Shown here one piece after another: positions 34,922-45,174 of a DNA stretch of 64,000 nucleotides. How positions within the stretch are numbered: position 1 is the first letter of the stretch; each line of letters starts with the position of its first letter. The position numbers were made by a program, and so were the translations under genes. Source of the DNA: Hyphomicrobium methylovorum (lineage in GTDB: Bacteria; Pseudomonadota; Alphaproteobacteria; Rhizobiales; Hyphomicrobiaceae); assembly GCF_013626205.1 (NCBI RefSeq), contig NZ_QHJE01000001.1, positions 558,001-622,000 of the forward strand, in the 5' to 3' direction. The notes beneath the pieces are model-generated. The model was given only the letters and a program-made list of their open reading frames with translations. It ran no database searches and was not told the origin of the DNA.

Positions 34922-35824
34922 ATGCCCGATCGCCTGAAGGCCGTCGGCCTCATGTGCCTGGCCGTCACGCTATTCGCGTGCCTCGATACGACCGCCAAGT
35001 ATCTCGGCAGCCATCTCGGCGTTCCGACGGCCGAGATCGTGTGGGTGCGCTTTCTGGGACAAGCCTTGCTGATGACCGCCATCCTCGGTCCAGCCAGAAT
35101 TCCGAAACTTCTGCAGACGAAGCGGCTGTCGCTTCAACTTGTGCGTTCGACGCTGATGGTGGCGACGACTGTCTGCAACTTCGTCGCCGTTCAATACCTT
35201 CGTCTCGACCAGACGATCTCGATTGCGTTTCTTGCCCCGTTGGTCGTCGCGGCGCTTGCCGGACCGTTTCTCGGCGAATACGTCGGACGGCATCGGGCGT
35301 GCGCGATCGTCGTTGGGTTCATTGGCATCCTGATCGTGGTGCGTCCCGGCATTACCGAGTTTCATCCGGCCTTTCTCGCCGCGTTTCTCTCGATGGCGGT
35401 CTATTCACTCTTCATGATCGTCACGCGTAAGCTGTCGGATGTGGATCCACCGCTGGTGACGCTCTTTTACTCGCTGCTTGTCGGCGTCTTTGCGGGCGCG
35501 GTGTTTGCGATCCCGCAATGGGTCTGGCCGTCCAGCGCGTTTGAATGGCTTCTGCTCAGCATGCTCGGCGCATTGGGCGGCTTCGGGCACTACCTGCTCA
35601 TTCACGCGTACCGGCTCGCGCCAGCGTCATCCGTTTCGCCGTTTCTCTACTTCCAGCTTTTGAGCATGACGGGGCTGGGCTTCCTGGTATTCGGCGACGT
35701 ACCGGACCGCTGGTCGGTGATCGGTTCTGCCGTCGTCGTTTTGTCCGGGATCTATCTCGTTCATCGCGAGCGCGTGGCGCATATCGAAAGCCGGACGGCC
35801 GCTATGGAGCGGCAGGCTTTATGA
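34922..35824 (+). CDS. EamA/DMT-family transporter
   Basis: The 300-residue inner-membrane protein has ten predicted helices in two EamA repeats (about 5-140 and 150-285). The start at 34922 ([29 protein letters not shown]) coincides with the first helix; the longer frame is unlikely. Substrate unknown (small metabolites or amino acids in the family). Its 3' end overlaps the convergent tgt gene by 23 bases. Confidence 0.83.
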   Translation: MPDRLKAVGLMCLAVTLFACLDTTAKYLGSHLGVPTAEIVWVRFLGQALLMTAILGPARIPKLLQTKRLSLQLVRSTLMVATTVCNFVAVQYLRLDQTISIAFLAPLVVAALAGPFLGEYVGRHRACAIVVGFIGILIVVRPGITEFHPAFLAAFLSMAVYSLFMIVTRKLSDVDPPLVTLFYSLLVGVFAGAVFAIPQWVWPSSAFEWLLLSMLGALGGFGHYLLIHAYRLAPASSVSPFLYFQLLSMTGLGFLVFGDVPDRWSVIGSAVVVLSGIYLVHRERVAHIESRTAAMERQAL

Positions 35825-37016
35825 TGCGCGCCTTGGTTTCGGCGGCCCAATCGTCGAAACGTCCGTCGGCAATCGCACCGCGCATGGCCGCCATCAGGTC
35901 CTGATAAAAGACGGTGTTGATCCACGACAGTATCATTGCGCCAAGAAGCTCGCCCGACTTGATCAGGTGATGCAGATAGGCTTTCGAATGCTCGCGCGCG
36001 GCGGGACACGAGCTTAGCTCGTCCAGCGGTGACGGATCTTCCGCGTGTTTGGCGTTGCGCATGTTCAGCACACCGCCCCACGTGAAGACGTACCCGTGGC
36101 GGCCGTTTCGGGTCGGCATAACGCAATCGAACATATCGACGCCGAGGCGTACCGACTCGATCAGATCGAGCGGAGTGCCGACGCCCATGAGATATCTCGG
36201 TTTGCCAACCGGAAGCGCAGGCAAGGTTTCGGCGAGCGTTGCGATCATCGCCTCGTGCCCCTCGCCGACCGCGAGGCCGCCGACGGCATAGCCGGGGAAA
36301 TCCATGGCGACGAGTTCTTTGGCAGAGCGATGGCGCAGCGCTGGCTCGGTTCCGCCCTGCACGATTGCGAACAGCGCCTGACCATTGCTGGCGCCGCCTG
36401 ACGCGACTTGCGACTGGAATGCGCGCTTCGAGCGTTCAGCCCAGCGCAACGACAGCTCCATCGCGCGTTCGATTTCGCGGTACTCAGCAGGAAGCTCGAT
36501 GCACTCGTCGAACTGCATCTGAATGTCGGAGCCGAGCAGGCACTGGACCTCAATGGAACGCTCGGGCGAAAGCATGTGCCGCGAGCCGTCAATATGCGAC
36601 TGGAACGCGACGCCCTCCTCTGTGATCTTGCGGATCTTTCCGAGGCTCATGACCTGGAAACCGCCGGAGTCCGTAAGGATCGGACCGTTCCAGCGCATGA
36701 ACTTATGCAAGCCGCCAAGGCGCGCGACGCGCTCTGCACCCGGCCGCAGCATCAAATGATACGTGTTGCCGAGAAGGATATCGGCGCCAGAGTCGCGCAC
36801 CTGCTCAGGATAGAGCGCTTTGACGGTCGCCACGGTGCCGACTGGCATGAACGCAGGCGTACGAATAATTCCGCGTGGAGTCGAGATCGCCCCAAGGCGC
36901 GCCGCGCCATCCGTGCTCTTGAGTTGAAAGGCGAACGCTTCGCCTTGTGAAACTGGGTTATCCACGCGTGCCTTTATAATTTCGTCGTCTTGTTCCGGGG
37001 CCTCAACACGGCGCAA
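35802..37016 (-). CDS. tgt: Queuine tRNA-guanine transglycosylase
   Basis: Tgt inserts preQ1 at G34 of Tyr, His, Asn and Asp tRNAs. Visible are [24 protein letters not shown] (catalytic Asp), [34 protein letters not shown] (nucleophile Asp) and the zinc site (the usual C-x-C-x2-C pattern is altered near [28 protein letters not shown]). The 404-residue frame starts with TTG right after the queA stop, with GAGG 8 bases upstream; GTG 36965 would give a more typical N-terminus. It forms an operon with queA. Confidence 0.92.
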   Translation of the reverse strand: MRRVEAPEQDDEIIKARVDNPVSQGEAFAFQLKSTDGAARLGAISTPRGIIRTPAFMPVGTVATVKALYPEQVRDSGADILLGNTYHLMLRPGAERVARLGGLHKFMRWNGPILTDSGGFQVMSLGKIRKITEEGVAFQSHIDGSRHMLSPERSIEVQCLLGSDIQMQFDECIELPAEYREIERAMELSLRWAERSKRAFQSQVASGGASNGQALFAIVQGGTEPALRHRSAKELVAMDFPGYAVGGLAVGEGHEAMIATLAETLPALPVGKPRYLMGVGTPLDLIESVRLGVDMFDCVMPTRNGRHGYVFTWGGVLNMRNAKHAEDPSPLDELSSCPAAREHSKAYLHHLIKSGELLGAMILSWINTVFYQDLMAAMRGAIADGRFDDWAAETKARIIKPAAP

Positions 37017-38120
37017 CTAGCTTGCCTCGGCCGGAAATAGCAGGCTGGCGTCGCCATAGGAATAAAAGCGGTAGCCAGAGTGAATGGCATGGCCGTAAGC
37101 GGCGCGCATTGTGCCGAGGCCGGAGAACGCGGAGACGAGCATGAAGAGCGTCGAGCGCGGCAGGTGGAAATTCGTCATCAGCAGGTCGACGGCCTTGAAG
37201 CGGTAGCCGGGCGTGATGAAGATCGCGGTGTCACCGGTCCATGGCGCAATGGTGCGATCATCGCGCGCCGCGCTTTCGAGCAACCGAAGCGACGTCGTGC
37301 CGACTGCAACGATGCGTCCGCCGCGAGCGCGCACCGCGTTGAGGGCGTCTGCGGTTTCGGCCGAGACCGTACCCCATTCCGAGTGCATGACGTGCTCGGC
37401 CGTGTCGTCGACCTTCACCGGCAGGAAGGTTCCAGCACCGACATGCAGCGTCACGAAGTGGCGGGAGACGCCGCGCTTATCGAGCGCGGCTAGTAGCTCA
37501 TCCGTGAAGTGCAGCCCGGCGGTCGGCGCGGCAACGGCGCCATCCTTGGCGGCATAAATGGTTTGATAGTCTTTGACGTCGGTATCTCTCGCCGGGCGCT
37601 TCAACGCGATGTATGGCGGCAGCGGCATGACGCCGACAGCAGCGATGGCTTCATCGAGAAATGCGCCGGAGAGATCGAAGCTGAGTTCGACTTCACCCGC
37701 GTCGAGCTTGGCGGATACGGTCGCGTCCAGCGTGCCGAGATAGCAGCTTTCTCCGCCGTGTCCGAAGTGTACACGATCACCCGGCTCAAGACGTTTGGCC
37801 GGACGGGCGAACGCACGCCAAGAATTGGCGCTCACGCGCTTCGTCAGGTTGAAGTCGACTTTGGCTTCTGTCCCGGCGCGGTTGCGAATACCGGACAGCG
37901 CGGCTGGAATAACGCGCGTGTTGTTGAAGACCAGCGCATCTCCTGGCTGGAGAAGATCGGGGAGATCGCGAACGGTCTTTTCAGCGAGATCGGCATCGTC
38001 GCGCGCGCAACTTCCTCCAACCGGCTTGACGATCAGCAGACGCGCAGAATCCCGCGGCGCGGCCGGATGAAGGGCAATCGCGCCGTCAGGCAACTCAAAA
38101 TCGAAAAGATCGGTGCGCAT
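37017..38120 (-). CDS. queA: S-adenosylmethionine:tRNA ribosyltransferase-isomerase
   Basis: The 367-residue QueA makes epoxyqueuosine in tRNA from preQ1 and SAM. It begins [28 protein letters not shown] and contains [50 protein letters not shown] and the C-terminal [15 protein letters not shown]. Normal length. It is followed without a gap by tgt, the step before it in queuosine synthesis. Confidence 0.95.
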   Translation of the reverse strand: MRTDLFDFELPDGAIALHPAAPRDSARLLIVKPVGGSCARDDADLAEKTVRDLPDLLQPGDALVFNNTRVIPAALSGIRNRAGTEAKVDFNLTKRVSANSWRAFARPAKRLEPGDRVHFGHGGESCYLGTLDATVSAKLDAGEVELSFDLSGAFLDEAIAAVGVMPLPPYIALKRPARDTDVKDYQTIYAAKDGAVAAPTAGLHFTDELLAALDKRGVSRHFVTLHVGAGTFLPVKVDDTAEHVMHSEWGTVSAETADALNAVRARGGRIVAVGTTSLRLLESAARDDRTIAPWTGDTAIFITPGYRFKAVDLLMTNFHLPRSTLFMLVSAFSGLGTMRAAYGHAIHSGYRFYSYGDASLLFPAEAS

Positions 38121-38138
38121 GCGCGTCCAGCTTTCCGG

Positions 38139-38552
38139 TCAGCGCTTTCGGACGGCGTGCGCCAAACCCAAAATCGCGATGACGATCCAGCCGACCATCA
38201 TCAGCGTACCACCAATCGGAGCCGACATCGGGAAGAGCTGTTCGCCGGTCAGCGCGCGCAGGGCGATCGAGCCGGAGAAAAGGGAGGCGGCGAAGAGAAT
38301 TCCGAATGCAGTCGCCCACCAGAGCTTGGCGCAGCGGGACTGAAATGCGATTGCGATGAGTGCGACCGCGAGAACCGCATGGACAATCAGCATCGTCGCG
38401 GCGCTCGCGAGTGCCGGACTTTCCACTTTGTGGGCCGCCGCGGCTGCGAGAGCTACGCCGCTGGCGCCTGCGAGACCTGCCCATACGAGAGCGAGAAACG
38501 GCGCGACCGAAGTCGCGCCGAATGGGCGTTCACCTTGTGTCGGCGTCGACAT
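38139..38552 (-). CDS. DUF423 family small membrane protein
   Basis: The 137-residue protein has four predicted helices and the DUF423 (YgdD-like) pattern: AAAAHKVES, LIVHAVLAVALIAIAF, SGSIALRALTGEQLFPMSAPIGGTLMMVGW. Function is unknown. Its start overlaps the ppiB stop (ATGA). Confidence 0.82.
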   Translation of the reverse strand: MSTPTQGERPFGATSVAPFLALVWAGLAGASGVALAAAAAHKVESPALASAATMLIVHAVLAVALIAIAFQSRCAKLWWATAFGILFAASLFSGSIALRALTGEQLFPMSAPIGGTLMMVGWIVIAILGLAHAVRKR

Positions 38553-39028
38553 CAGGCGGCGTCCGCAGCGACGCGAACCGAGATCATCTTATCCGGCTGC
38601 TGCGGGGGCTCGCCCTTGTTGATCTTGTCAACGCTGTCCATGCCTTCGATCACCTTGCCCCAGACGGTGTATTGCTTGTCGAGGAACGACGCGTCGTCGA
38701 AGCAGATGAAGAATTGGCTGTTCGCCGAATTCGGGTCGGACGCACGTGCCATCGAGCAGACACCACGGACGTGGGATTCGGTGTTGAATTCAGCGGGAAG
38801 GTTCGGGAGTTTCGATCCGCCCGTGCCGCGGCCCTGCGGGCAACCGGTCTGCGCCATGAAGCCTGGAATGACGCGATGGAATACGATGCCATCGTAGAAG
38901 CCTTCGCGCGCCAGCGTCTTGATGCGCTCGACGTGCTTTGGCGCGAGATCGGGGCGAAGCTCGATCACGACGGGGCCTTTGCTGGTTTCGATCAGGAGCG
39001 TGTTTTCAGGGTCTTTGTAGTCGGCCAT
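38552..39028 (-). CDS. ppiB: Cytoplasmic cyclophilin-type peptidyl-prolyl isomerase
   Basis: The 158-residue cyclophilin has FHRVIPGFMAQTGCPQGRGTGG (catalytic Arg and Phe) and SMARASDPNSANSQFFICFDD, then the TVWGKVIEGMD core. There is no signal peptide, so it is cytosolic. It accelerates proline isomerisation in folding proteins. It lies between a periplasmic paralogue and DUF423. Confidence 0.93.
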   Translation of the reverse strand: MADYKDPENTLLIETSKGPVVIELRPDLAPKHVERIKTLAREGFYDGIVFHRVIPGFMAQTGCPQGRGTGGSKLPNLPAEFNTESHVRGVCSMARASDPNSANSQFFICFDDASFLDKQYTVWGKVIEGMDSVDKINKGEPPQQPDKMISVRVAADAA

Positions 39029-39100
39029 AGGCCATCCTTTCTCGGAGAGTTGGTTGCGCTCCGCGATGGAGCGCGCGCAAGCGACGTGACGTAGACGCCG

Positions 39101-39640
39101 CTATTCCACGTAAACCTTCACCATCGTATCTGGATCCGTGACGGTGCCGGAACCTTCTTCGCCACGCTTGATCTTGTCGACGTTTTCCATGCCGGAAATG
39201 ACCTGGCCCCAGACGGTATACTGGCCGGTCAAGCCGCTGCATCCCGTATCGGTGAAGCAGATGAAGAACTGGCTGTTGGCGGAGTTCGGATCGGCCGTGC
39301 GGGCTGCGCCGACGGTGCCGCGTTTATAAGGTTCCTGCGAAAATTCCGCGGGCAGATCGGGAAGCTTCGAACCGCCCATGCCGGTGCCCGTCGGGTCGCC
39401 GGTCTGAGCCATGAAGCCTTCCATCACGCGATGCCATTTGACGCCGTTGTAAAAGCCCTCAGCGGCGAGCGTCTTGACGCGCTCGACGTGCTTCGGTGCG
39501 AGATCAGGGCGGAGCTGGATAACGACCTTGCCGCTTGGCAGTTCGATAACGAGCTTATCTCCGGCGGCATTGGCCGACGTTGCTGCCGCGAAAGCGACGG
39601 CGAATAGGGACGCGACGACAAAAGACAAACGACGGACCAT
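39101..39640 (-). CDS. ppiA: Periplasmic cyclophilin-type peptidyl-prolyl isomerase
   Basis: The 179-residue cyclophilin has a signal peptide (MVRRLSFVVASLFAVAFAAA, cleavage near ANA-AGD). Motifs are WHRVMEGFMAQTGDPTGTGMGG, ARTADPNSANSQFFICF and TVWGQVISGM. AGGA five bases before ATG 39640 favours this over the ATG at 39652. It is clearly a duplicate of the adjacent ppiB with export added. Confidence 0.92.
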   Translation of the reverse strand: MVRRLSFVVASLFAVAFAAATSANAAGDKLVIELPSGKVVIQLRPDLAPKHVERVKTLAAEGFYNGVKWHRVMEGFMAQTGDPTGTGMGGSKLPDLPAEFSQEPYKRGTVGAARTADPNSANSQFFICFTDTGCSGLTGQYTVWGQVISGMENVDKIKRGEEGSGTVTDPDTMVKVYVE

Positions 39641-39781
39641 GGCGTTCCTCATATTGCTGATCTTGGTTTTGCGAGACCGTTGGCCGAATGGACGTCGGCT
39701 GGCCGATGGTCACTTGGGGCAGTGTTGCCGCCCTTATGGCGATTTGACGGCCCGCCTGCAAGGTTTGCTGATGCGCGGCAA

Positions 39782-40186
39782 TCAGTAATGCTTCATTCCG
39801 CGCGAGCGCGACAATTGCCCTGCCGTTTCTTTCTCGGGGCCTGCGGAATCAGCGGGTTCTGGGGTCGATGAATAGGGATCTCCGGCCAGATAGCGCGTCA
39901 GATCATGAATGATGCCAGCGGGCGAGACGTGTACGCCTTCGCGGATCAAAAGCGCGAATTGACGATCGCGATTAGGTCCGCGGCCTATAGCGCCGCCTTT
40001 TGCAACGACACGATGCCAAGGAACGTAGTCGCGTTCTTCTTCCGTCAAATGGGCCAGCAGCGATTGAACCAAGGGCGGCGATACGCCGATCCGATAACCC
40101 AGCGCTTCGGTGGTCGTCACCCGGCCAGACGGCACACTGCGCAACAGCGAGAGAAGCTCCGATTTAACGCGAATGATTATCGACAT
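39782..40186 (-). CDS. Alkyltransferase-like (ATL) MGMT-family protein
   Basis: The 134-residue protein has the DNA-binding domain of O6-alkylguanine DNA alkyltransferases (VPSGRVTTTEALGYRIG, about 18-34). The acceptor motif PCHRV is PWHRV here (VPWHRVVAKGGAIG, near 55). The Cys-to-Trp change is the hallmark of ATL proteins, which bind alkylated guanine without repairing it and hand it to nucleotide excision repair. It has no N-terminal MGMT domain. uvrA, whose product could be a partner, is 8.5 kb away. Confidence 0.83.
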   Translation of the reverse strand: MSIIIRVKSELLSLLRSVPSGRVTTTEALGYRIGVSPPLVQSLLAHLTEEERDYVPWHRVVAKGGAIGRGPNRDRQFALLIREGVHVSPAGIIHDLTRYLAGDPYSSTPEPADSAGPEKETAGQLSRSRGMKHY

Positions 40187-40213
40187 TCACTTCTTCAGTT
40201 GCTTGAGCGGATC

Positions 40214-40738
40214 TTACTTGCAGTCTTTTAGGCGCCTCAAAACGTGCTTCGATACGAATGGTGATGGATCGCCTCCCATGGAGACGACCGCGCGAACGAG
40301 GTTTGCCGCTATATGACGAACCGCTGGCGACGCAGCGACGTAAACCGTTTGAATGGTGGGTGCCATGTCGCCGTTCATGCCCGCCATCTGCATTTCGTAG
40401 TCGAAGTCTGTGCCGTCACGCAATCCACGAATAATGACAGTTGCGTCATGTGCAGCTGCAGCATCGACGGCGAGGCCAGTAAACGTAACGACAGCGATGT
40501 CCGTGCCCGTCTCGTCAGCAATCGGACGAAGCTCGTCTTCGAGCATCGCCACGCGATCAGCCGTCGAAAACATCGGCGTTTTGCCTGGATTGTTGCCGAT
40601 ACCAATTACAAGGCGATCAACAATTCCGGCCGCGCGGCGAATAACATCGGTATGGCCGAGAGTCACCGGATCGAAGGAGCCCGAATAGAAGCCCGTTTTC
40701 GCCTTGCGCTCGCTTGTCGCTTGTCGCTTCGATGCCAT
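40214..40738 (-). CDS. coaD: Phosphopantetheine adenylyltransferase
   Basis: The 174-residue enzyme of coenzyme A synthesis has the nucleotidyl transferase motif GSFDPVTLGHTDVI (T/HxGH; residues about 18-31), NPGKTPMFS, and IRGLRDGTDFDYEMQMAGMN. The C-terminal region has VRHIAANLVRAVVSMGGD. Other members read SSS-VRELA at this position, where Ser is lacking here (SPAVRHIAAN). ATG 40738 is chosen over a longer frame to 40789. Confidence 0.92.
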   Translation of the reverse strand: MASKRQATSERKAKTGFYSGSFDPVTLGHTDVIRRAAGIVDRLVIGIGNNPGKTPMFSTADRVAMLEDELRPIADETGTDIAVVTFTGLAVDAAAAHDATVIIRGLRDGTDFDYEMQMAGMNGDMAPTIQTVYVAASPAVRHIAANLVRAVVSMGGDPSPFVSKHVLRRLKDCK

Positions 40739-40839
40739 AGGCACTCTTAGCTTCGCTTTTGCTGTGAGAGCAAGCTTATCCGGAGACAATCGGAAATTAA
40801 CCTAAGCCTTTCGCATCAGGCATCGTCATTGCCGTTTTA

Positions 40840-43596
40840 TCATGCTTCGGACGCTTCGCCGTTCTCAGCGTTTTCCTCGGTTATGCGCTCCACCGATACG
40901 ACCTTTTCGTCGGCATCCGTTTTGAAGATGCGCACGCCCTGCGTATTGCGGCCCGCGATGCGGATGCCATCAACTGGGCAGCGGATGAGCTGACCGGCGT
41001 CTGTTACCAGCATTATCTGATCGCTTTCGCCAATTGGGAACGACGCGAGCAAGCGACCGTTTCTGTCGTTGGCAACCATCGCGAGGATGCCCTTGCCGCC
41101 ACGACCCGAGGTGCGGAACTCATACGACGACGTGCGCTTGCCGAAGCCGTTTCGCGAAACCGTCAGTACGAATTGCTCCGCTGCCTGCATCTCGGCAAAC
41201 CGTTCGGGCGGCAACGTCACCGCGTCGGCCGATACCTCTTCGGGATCAGCTTCGGTATCCGTCTCGGCTATGACTTCGGCGTCTTCCGCCTCGTCGGACC
41301 GGCGCAGCGCATTCGCCTGCTTCAGATAGGCGGTGCGTTCTTCAGCCGGTGCGCTGAAGTGATCGAGGATCGCCATCGAGATGACTTCGTCACCCTCTTC
41401 GAGGCGAATACCGCGAACGCCCGTCGAGTCACGGCCTTTGAATAGGCGGATCTCGTCGCCGATGAGGAAGCGGATGCATTGGCCGCCCGCGGCTGTCAGC
41501 AGCACATCCTGCTCGGGGCGTGCGATCGCGACCTGGATGATGCTGTCGCCTTCATCCAGCTTCATCGCGATCTTGCCGTTGCGATTGATGCTCTCGAAAT
41601 CGGTGAGCGCGTTGCGCCGCACGTTTCCGCTGCGCGTCGCGAAGATGAGTTCGAGTTCGCCCCAGGTTGAGCTGTCTTCCGGCAGCGGCAGGATCGAGGT
41701 GATGACTTCGCCCTGGCTCAACGGCAGCAGGTTGACGAGCGCTTTGCCCGTCGATTGCGGAGATGCCGCCGGCAGACGCCACACCTTCATGCGGTAGCAC
41801 ATGCCGCGCGAAGAGAAGAACAGCACCGGCGTGTGCGTCGACGTTACGAAGAGCTGGGTGACGAAATCCTCGTCACGCGTCGCCATGCCGGAGCGGCCCT
41901 TGCCGCCGCGCTTCTGCGCCCGGTACGTCGCGAGCGGAACGCGCTTGATATAGCCCTTGTGGCTGACGGTGACGACGCAATCTTCGCGCTGAATGAGGTC
42001 TTCGTCTTCGACCTCGCCTTCGATGTCGACGATTTCGGTCTTGCGCGGCGTTGCGAACTCATCGCGGATCGCGGTCAACTCGCCCTTGACGATTTCGACG
42101 ACGCGCGCACGCGATGCCAATATCGCAAGATACTCTCTGATCTCGATCGCGATCTTGTTCAATTCGTCCGCGATCTCGTCGCGGCCAAGTGCGGTGAGGC
42201 GCGCGAGACGAAGTTCGAGGATTGCTTTCGCCTGCTCTTCCGAAAGTTTGTAGGTGCCCCCGGACGAAAGCGTGTGGCGCGGGTCTGCGATCAATTCGAT
42301 CAGCGGCGCCATGTCTTTCGCGGGCCAGTCACGCGCCATCAATTCCTGCTTGGCCTCAGCGGGCGAAGCGGAATGGCGAATGAGCTTGATGACTTCGTCG
42401 ATGTTGGCGACGGCAATCGCGAGGCCGACGAGGACGTGAGCGCGATCGCGCGCCTTATTCAGCAAATGCTTCACGCGCCGCGTGACGACATCCTGACGGA
42501 ACGCGGTGAACGCCGTGATCATGTCACGCAGCGTCAGACTTTCCGGACGGCCGCCGTTGATCGCCAGCATGTTGGCGCCGAACGTCGTCTGCAGATCGGA
42601 ATACTTGTAGAGGTTATTGAGAACCACGTCGGCGACGGCGTCGCGCTTCAGCTCGACAACGATGCGGATGCCTTCGCGGTTCGACTCGTCCCAGAGATCG
42701 GAGATGCCTTCGATCTTCTTCTCGCGCACGAGATCGGCAATCTTCTCGATCAGGACGCGCTTGTTCACCTGATACGGAATTTCGGTAACGATCAGCGCTT
42801 CGCGATCCTTCCGGATGTGCTCGATGTTGACGCGCGCGCGCATGATGATCGAGCCGCGGCCTTTGTGGTAGGCCGAGAGGATGCCGCCGCGGCCGAGGAT
42901 CAGACCGGCCGTCGGGAAGTCTGGGCCTTGAACGATCTGCGTCAGCTCATCGATCGTGATTTCGGGATTGTCGAGCTCTGCGATGCAGGCGTCGATGATC
43001 TCGCCCAGGTTATGCGGCGGAATGTTCGTCGCCATGCCGACGGCGATGCCGCCCGCGCCGTTGACGAGCAGGTTCGGAAATTTCGCCGGGAGCACGCTCG
43101 GTTCTTGCAAGCGGCCGTCGTAGTTATCGCGAAATTCGACCGTGTCGTTGTCGAGATCGTCGAGCAGGAACTGCGAGATCTTCGCGAGACGCGATTCCGT
43201 GTAGCGTTCTGCGGCAGGCGGGTCGCCGTCGATCGAACCGAAGTTGCCCTGGCCATCGACCAGCGGCACGCGCATCGAGAAATCCTGCGCAAGACGCACA
43301 AGCGCGTCATAGATCGCCATGTTTCCGTGCGGATGGAAGTCGCCCATCGTGTCGCCGACGATCTTCGACGACTTCATATGCTTCTTGTTCCAGTCGAGAT
43401 GCAGGCGGTTCATCGCGTAAAGGATGCGCCTGTGAACCGGCTTCAGACCATCGCGCACATCGGGCAGCGCGCGGCTGATGATGACGCTCATCGCGTAGTC
43501 GAGATACGAGCGCTTCATCTCCTCGGCGATGGAGATCGGGCGAATGTCATTCGGCTCCCGGCCGCCGGATTTCTCGTCGTCGCTGCTATCGGTCAA
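40840..43596 (-). CDS. gyrA: DNA gyrase subunit A
   Basis: The 918-residue subunit cuts and rejoins DNA in gyrase. The N-terminal winged helix has the catalytic Tyr in ESRLAKIS-adjacent AERYTESRL, with [17 protein letters not shown]. The C-terminal beta-pinwheel has the GyrA box [10 protein letters not shown]. An acidic insert ([21 protein letters not shown]) interrupts the C-terminal domain. The quinolone-contact region reads [14 protein letters not shown], so the E. coli Asp82-Ser83 positions are Asn-Met, while Asp87 is kept. The start is TTG, with no better codon nearby. Confidence 0.95.
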   Translation of the reverse strand: MTDSSDDEKSGGREPNDIRPISIAEEMKRSYLDYAMSVIISRALPDVRDGLKPVHRRILYAMNRLHLDWNKKHMKSSKIVGDTMGDFHPHGNMAIYDALVRLAQDFSMRVPLVDGQGNFGSIDGDPPAAERYTESRLAKISQFLLDDLDNDTVEFRDNYDGRLQEPSVLPAKFPNLLVNGAGGIAVGMATNIPPHNLGEIIDACIAELDNPEITIDELTQIVQGPDFPTAGLILGRGGILSAYHKGRGSIIMRARVNIEHIRKDREALIVTEIPYQVNKRVLIEKIADLVREKKIEGISDLWDESNREGIRIVVELKRDAVADVVLNNLYKYSDLQTTFGANMLAINGGRPESLTLRDMITAFTAFRQDVVTRRVKHLLNKARDRAHVLVGLAIAVANIDEVIKLIRHSASPAEAKQELMARDWPAKDMAPLIELIADPRHTLSSGGTYKLSEEQAKAILELRLARLTALGRDEIADELNKIAIEIREYLAILASRARVVEIVKGELTAIRDEFATPRKTEIVDIEGEVEDEDLIQREDCVVTVSHKGYIKRVPLATYRAQKRGGKGRSGMATRDEDFVTQLFVTSTHTPVLFFSSRGMCYRMKVWRLPAASPQSTGKALVNLLPLSQGEVITSILPLPEDSSTWGELELIFATRSGNVRRNALTDFESINRNGKIAMKLDEGDSIIQVAIARPEQDVLLTAAGGQCIRFLIGDEIRLFKGRDSTGVRGIRLEEGDEVISMAILDHFSAPAEERTAYLKQANALRRSDEAEDAEVIAETDTEADPEEVSADAVTLPPERFAEMQAAEQFVLTVSRNGFGKRTSSYEFRTSGRGGKGILAMVANDRNGRLLASFPIGESDQIMLVTDAGQLIRCPVDGIRIAGRNTQGVRIFKTDADEKVVSVERITEENAENGEASEA

Positions 43597-43917
43597 AGGT
43601 CAGTTCTTTCTCGAAGGCGGGATGCACGCGAGTATCAGCGCGCGGCGCAGAAGATGCGGTTTTGAGTTTAGCCCAACTGGTGCGCGAATGCCATTGGCGC
43701 GGCGACATGACGCTAGCAGGCCCGCCAAAATTTGTCATGTGTTTTCAATATTTTATACGGCACGGGCGGACCTAAGCAAAGCTCATCCACATAAGCCCTC
43801 AGAGCTTGTCGCGACTAAAGACGGATAGCTTTGTAAAAGCGCTGCCCACGTCTTGCTCCAGTGGCCATGTTAGACCACCGGGCACTTCGCTTATCATCGC
43901 AACAGGGACCCCATTCG
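43597..43917. other. Divergent gyrA / PRC-barrel intergenic region
   Basis: 321 bases with AT-rich patches (TTTTCAATATTTTATA near 43742) likely holding the gyrA promoter. No gene or clear operator seen. Confidence 0.4.
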
Positions 43918-44550
43918 ATGAAAGTTCATCATCTCGCGCTCTCCTTTTTCATGCTCTCGGCCGGTGTGCTTCCGGCTGTGGCGGGAGACTTCTTTTTCAC
44001 TGAACAGAAGCCGACGCAGTATCTTGCGAAAGACCGCCTTCTCGGCGCCAACGTTCACGGCAGCGACGGCAAGGTCTTCGGCGACATCGAGGATCTGATT
44101 GTCGAAAGCGACAATCGAATCGTCGGCGTCATCGTCGGAGTTGGTGGTTTGCTTGGCGTGGGCGAGAAGAAAGTCGGCGTCGATATTTCTGCGCTCAGCA
44201 TCGAATCCACCGACGGCAAGATGAACGTCGTCATGCCCACGGCGACGAAAGAAACGCTGACGGCCGCGCCTGCTTTCAAACGCATCACTCCGCCCAAGGG
44301 CTGGGTGCAGCGCGCGAAGGAAAAGGGCGAAGAGCTGCGCGATAAATCGAAGGATGCCTACGAGGCGGCCAAGGAAAATGCCGGTCCCGCCCTGCAGAAG
44401 GCGAAAGACGCCGCTGTGAACGCCTACGAGTCGGCGAAGGAAAAAGCGGGCCCCGCGCTCGAGAAGGCCAAGGAAGACGCTCAGTCGGCCATCGACAAAG
44501 CGAAGGCTGCGGCGCAACCGGCCCATCCGGAAGCAAAGCCTGCCCAATGA
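43918..44550 (+). CDS. Exported PRC-barrel domain protein with Ala/Lys helical tail
   Basis: The 210-residue protein has a signal peptide (about 1-21, LPAVAGD). A PRC-barrel domain follows (about 35-115, LLGANVHGSDGKVFGDIEDLIVESDNRIVGVIVGVGG... KKVGVDISAL). The C-terminal half consists of repeated helical units (KDAYEAAKENAGPALQKAKD, then AYESAKEKAGPALEKAKED) likely to form a coiled coil. Rhizobial homologues are stress or envelope proteins of unknown role. Confidence 0.8.
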   Translation: MKVHHLALSFFMLSAGVLPAVAGDFFFTEQKPTQYLAKDRLLGANVHGSDGKVFGDIEDLIVESDNRIVGVIVGVGGLLGVGEKKVGVDISALSIESTDGKMNVVMPTATKETLTAAPAFKRITPPKGWVQRAKEKGEELRDKSKDAYEAAKENAGPALQKAKDAAVNAYESAKEKAGPALEKAKEDAQSAIDKAKAAAQPAHPEAKPAQ

Positions 44551-44587
44551 CGATCGCCTAACCGCGATTCATCCAGCGCAATCTCTG

Positions 44588-44620
44588 AAAGGCCCGGTAC
44601 GGAACAGTACCGGGCCTTTT
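44588..44620 (+). terminator. Rho-independent terminator
   Basis: A perfect 10-bp stem GGCCCGGTAC / GTACCGGGCC with loop GGAACA and a TTTT tail, 40 bases after the PRC-barrel gene. The AAA before it makes it partly bidirectional. Confidence 0.9.
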
Positions 44621-44689
44621 GCGTTTCCAACGTATTCGGGAATATTTCCCGCTACAGATCAGATTTATGCCAACCACGGAGGATTGATT

Positions 44690-45067
44690 ATGCAGATCAT
44701 CGTCATCGCGGCGGCATTTCTTCTTTCGGCGGCGCTCTCAACTGCTGCTTCCGCTGCCGAGGAGCCGTCGGGCGAACAGGTCTTCAACAATCACTGCCGC
44801 ACCTGCCACACGTGGAAAGAGGGCGACAACCGGCTTGGTCCGAACCTGCACGGAATCATCGGCCGGAAAGCGGGATCGGTTGAGGGCTATTCCTATTCGC
44901 CGTCGATGAAGGACGCGAAGATCGTCTGGGATGAAGGCACTTTGGATAAGTTCATCGCCAATCCGGATAGCGTCGTTCCGAATAACAACATGAAGCCGTT
45001 TGTCGGCATCTCGGACGCCAAGGTCCGCTCGCAGATCATCGAATTTCTCAAATCGAACCCGCAGTGA
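44690..45067 (+). CDS. Exported cytochrome c (cytochrome c2/c550-like)
   Basis: The 125-residue product has a signal peptide (about 1-23, ASAAEEP) and one c-type heme site CRTCH. GPNLHGIIGRKAGSVEGYSYS and the axial Met in NNNMKPFVGI are typical of class I cytochrome c2. GGAGG is spaced 7 bases from ATG 44690; a TTG two codons upstream is too close. It is a likely periplasmic electron carrier, possibly for methylotrophic dehydrogenases or SoxCD (inference). Confidence 0.87.
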   Translation: MQIIVIAAAFLLSAALSTAASAAEEPSGEQVFNNHCRTCHTWKEGDNRLGPNLHGIIGRKAGSVEGYSYSPSMKDAKIVWDEGTLDKFIANPDSVVPNNNMKPFVGISDAKVRSQIIEFLKSNPQ

Positions 45068-45174
45068 GCGGGTTCGTTCACGCGGATGATGCGCGCCTGT
45101 AGATGTGCGTTCGATAAACCCGATACCGGATCGGCGACGCTGAAGCGGCCCGCGGCCGCTCGAATGCGAAACGC

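Noticed and set aside
37509-38897. 462-codon plus-strand ORF
   Set aside because: Antisense to queA, DUF423 and ppiB at once, so it cannot be a real conserved gene.
41755-43665. 636-codon plus-strand ORF
   Set aside because: It is entirely antisense to gyrA and lacks hydrophobic pattern or motifs; long open antisense frames are expected in GC-rich DNA.
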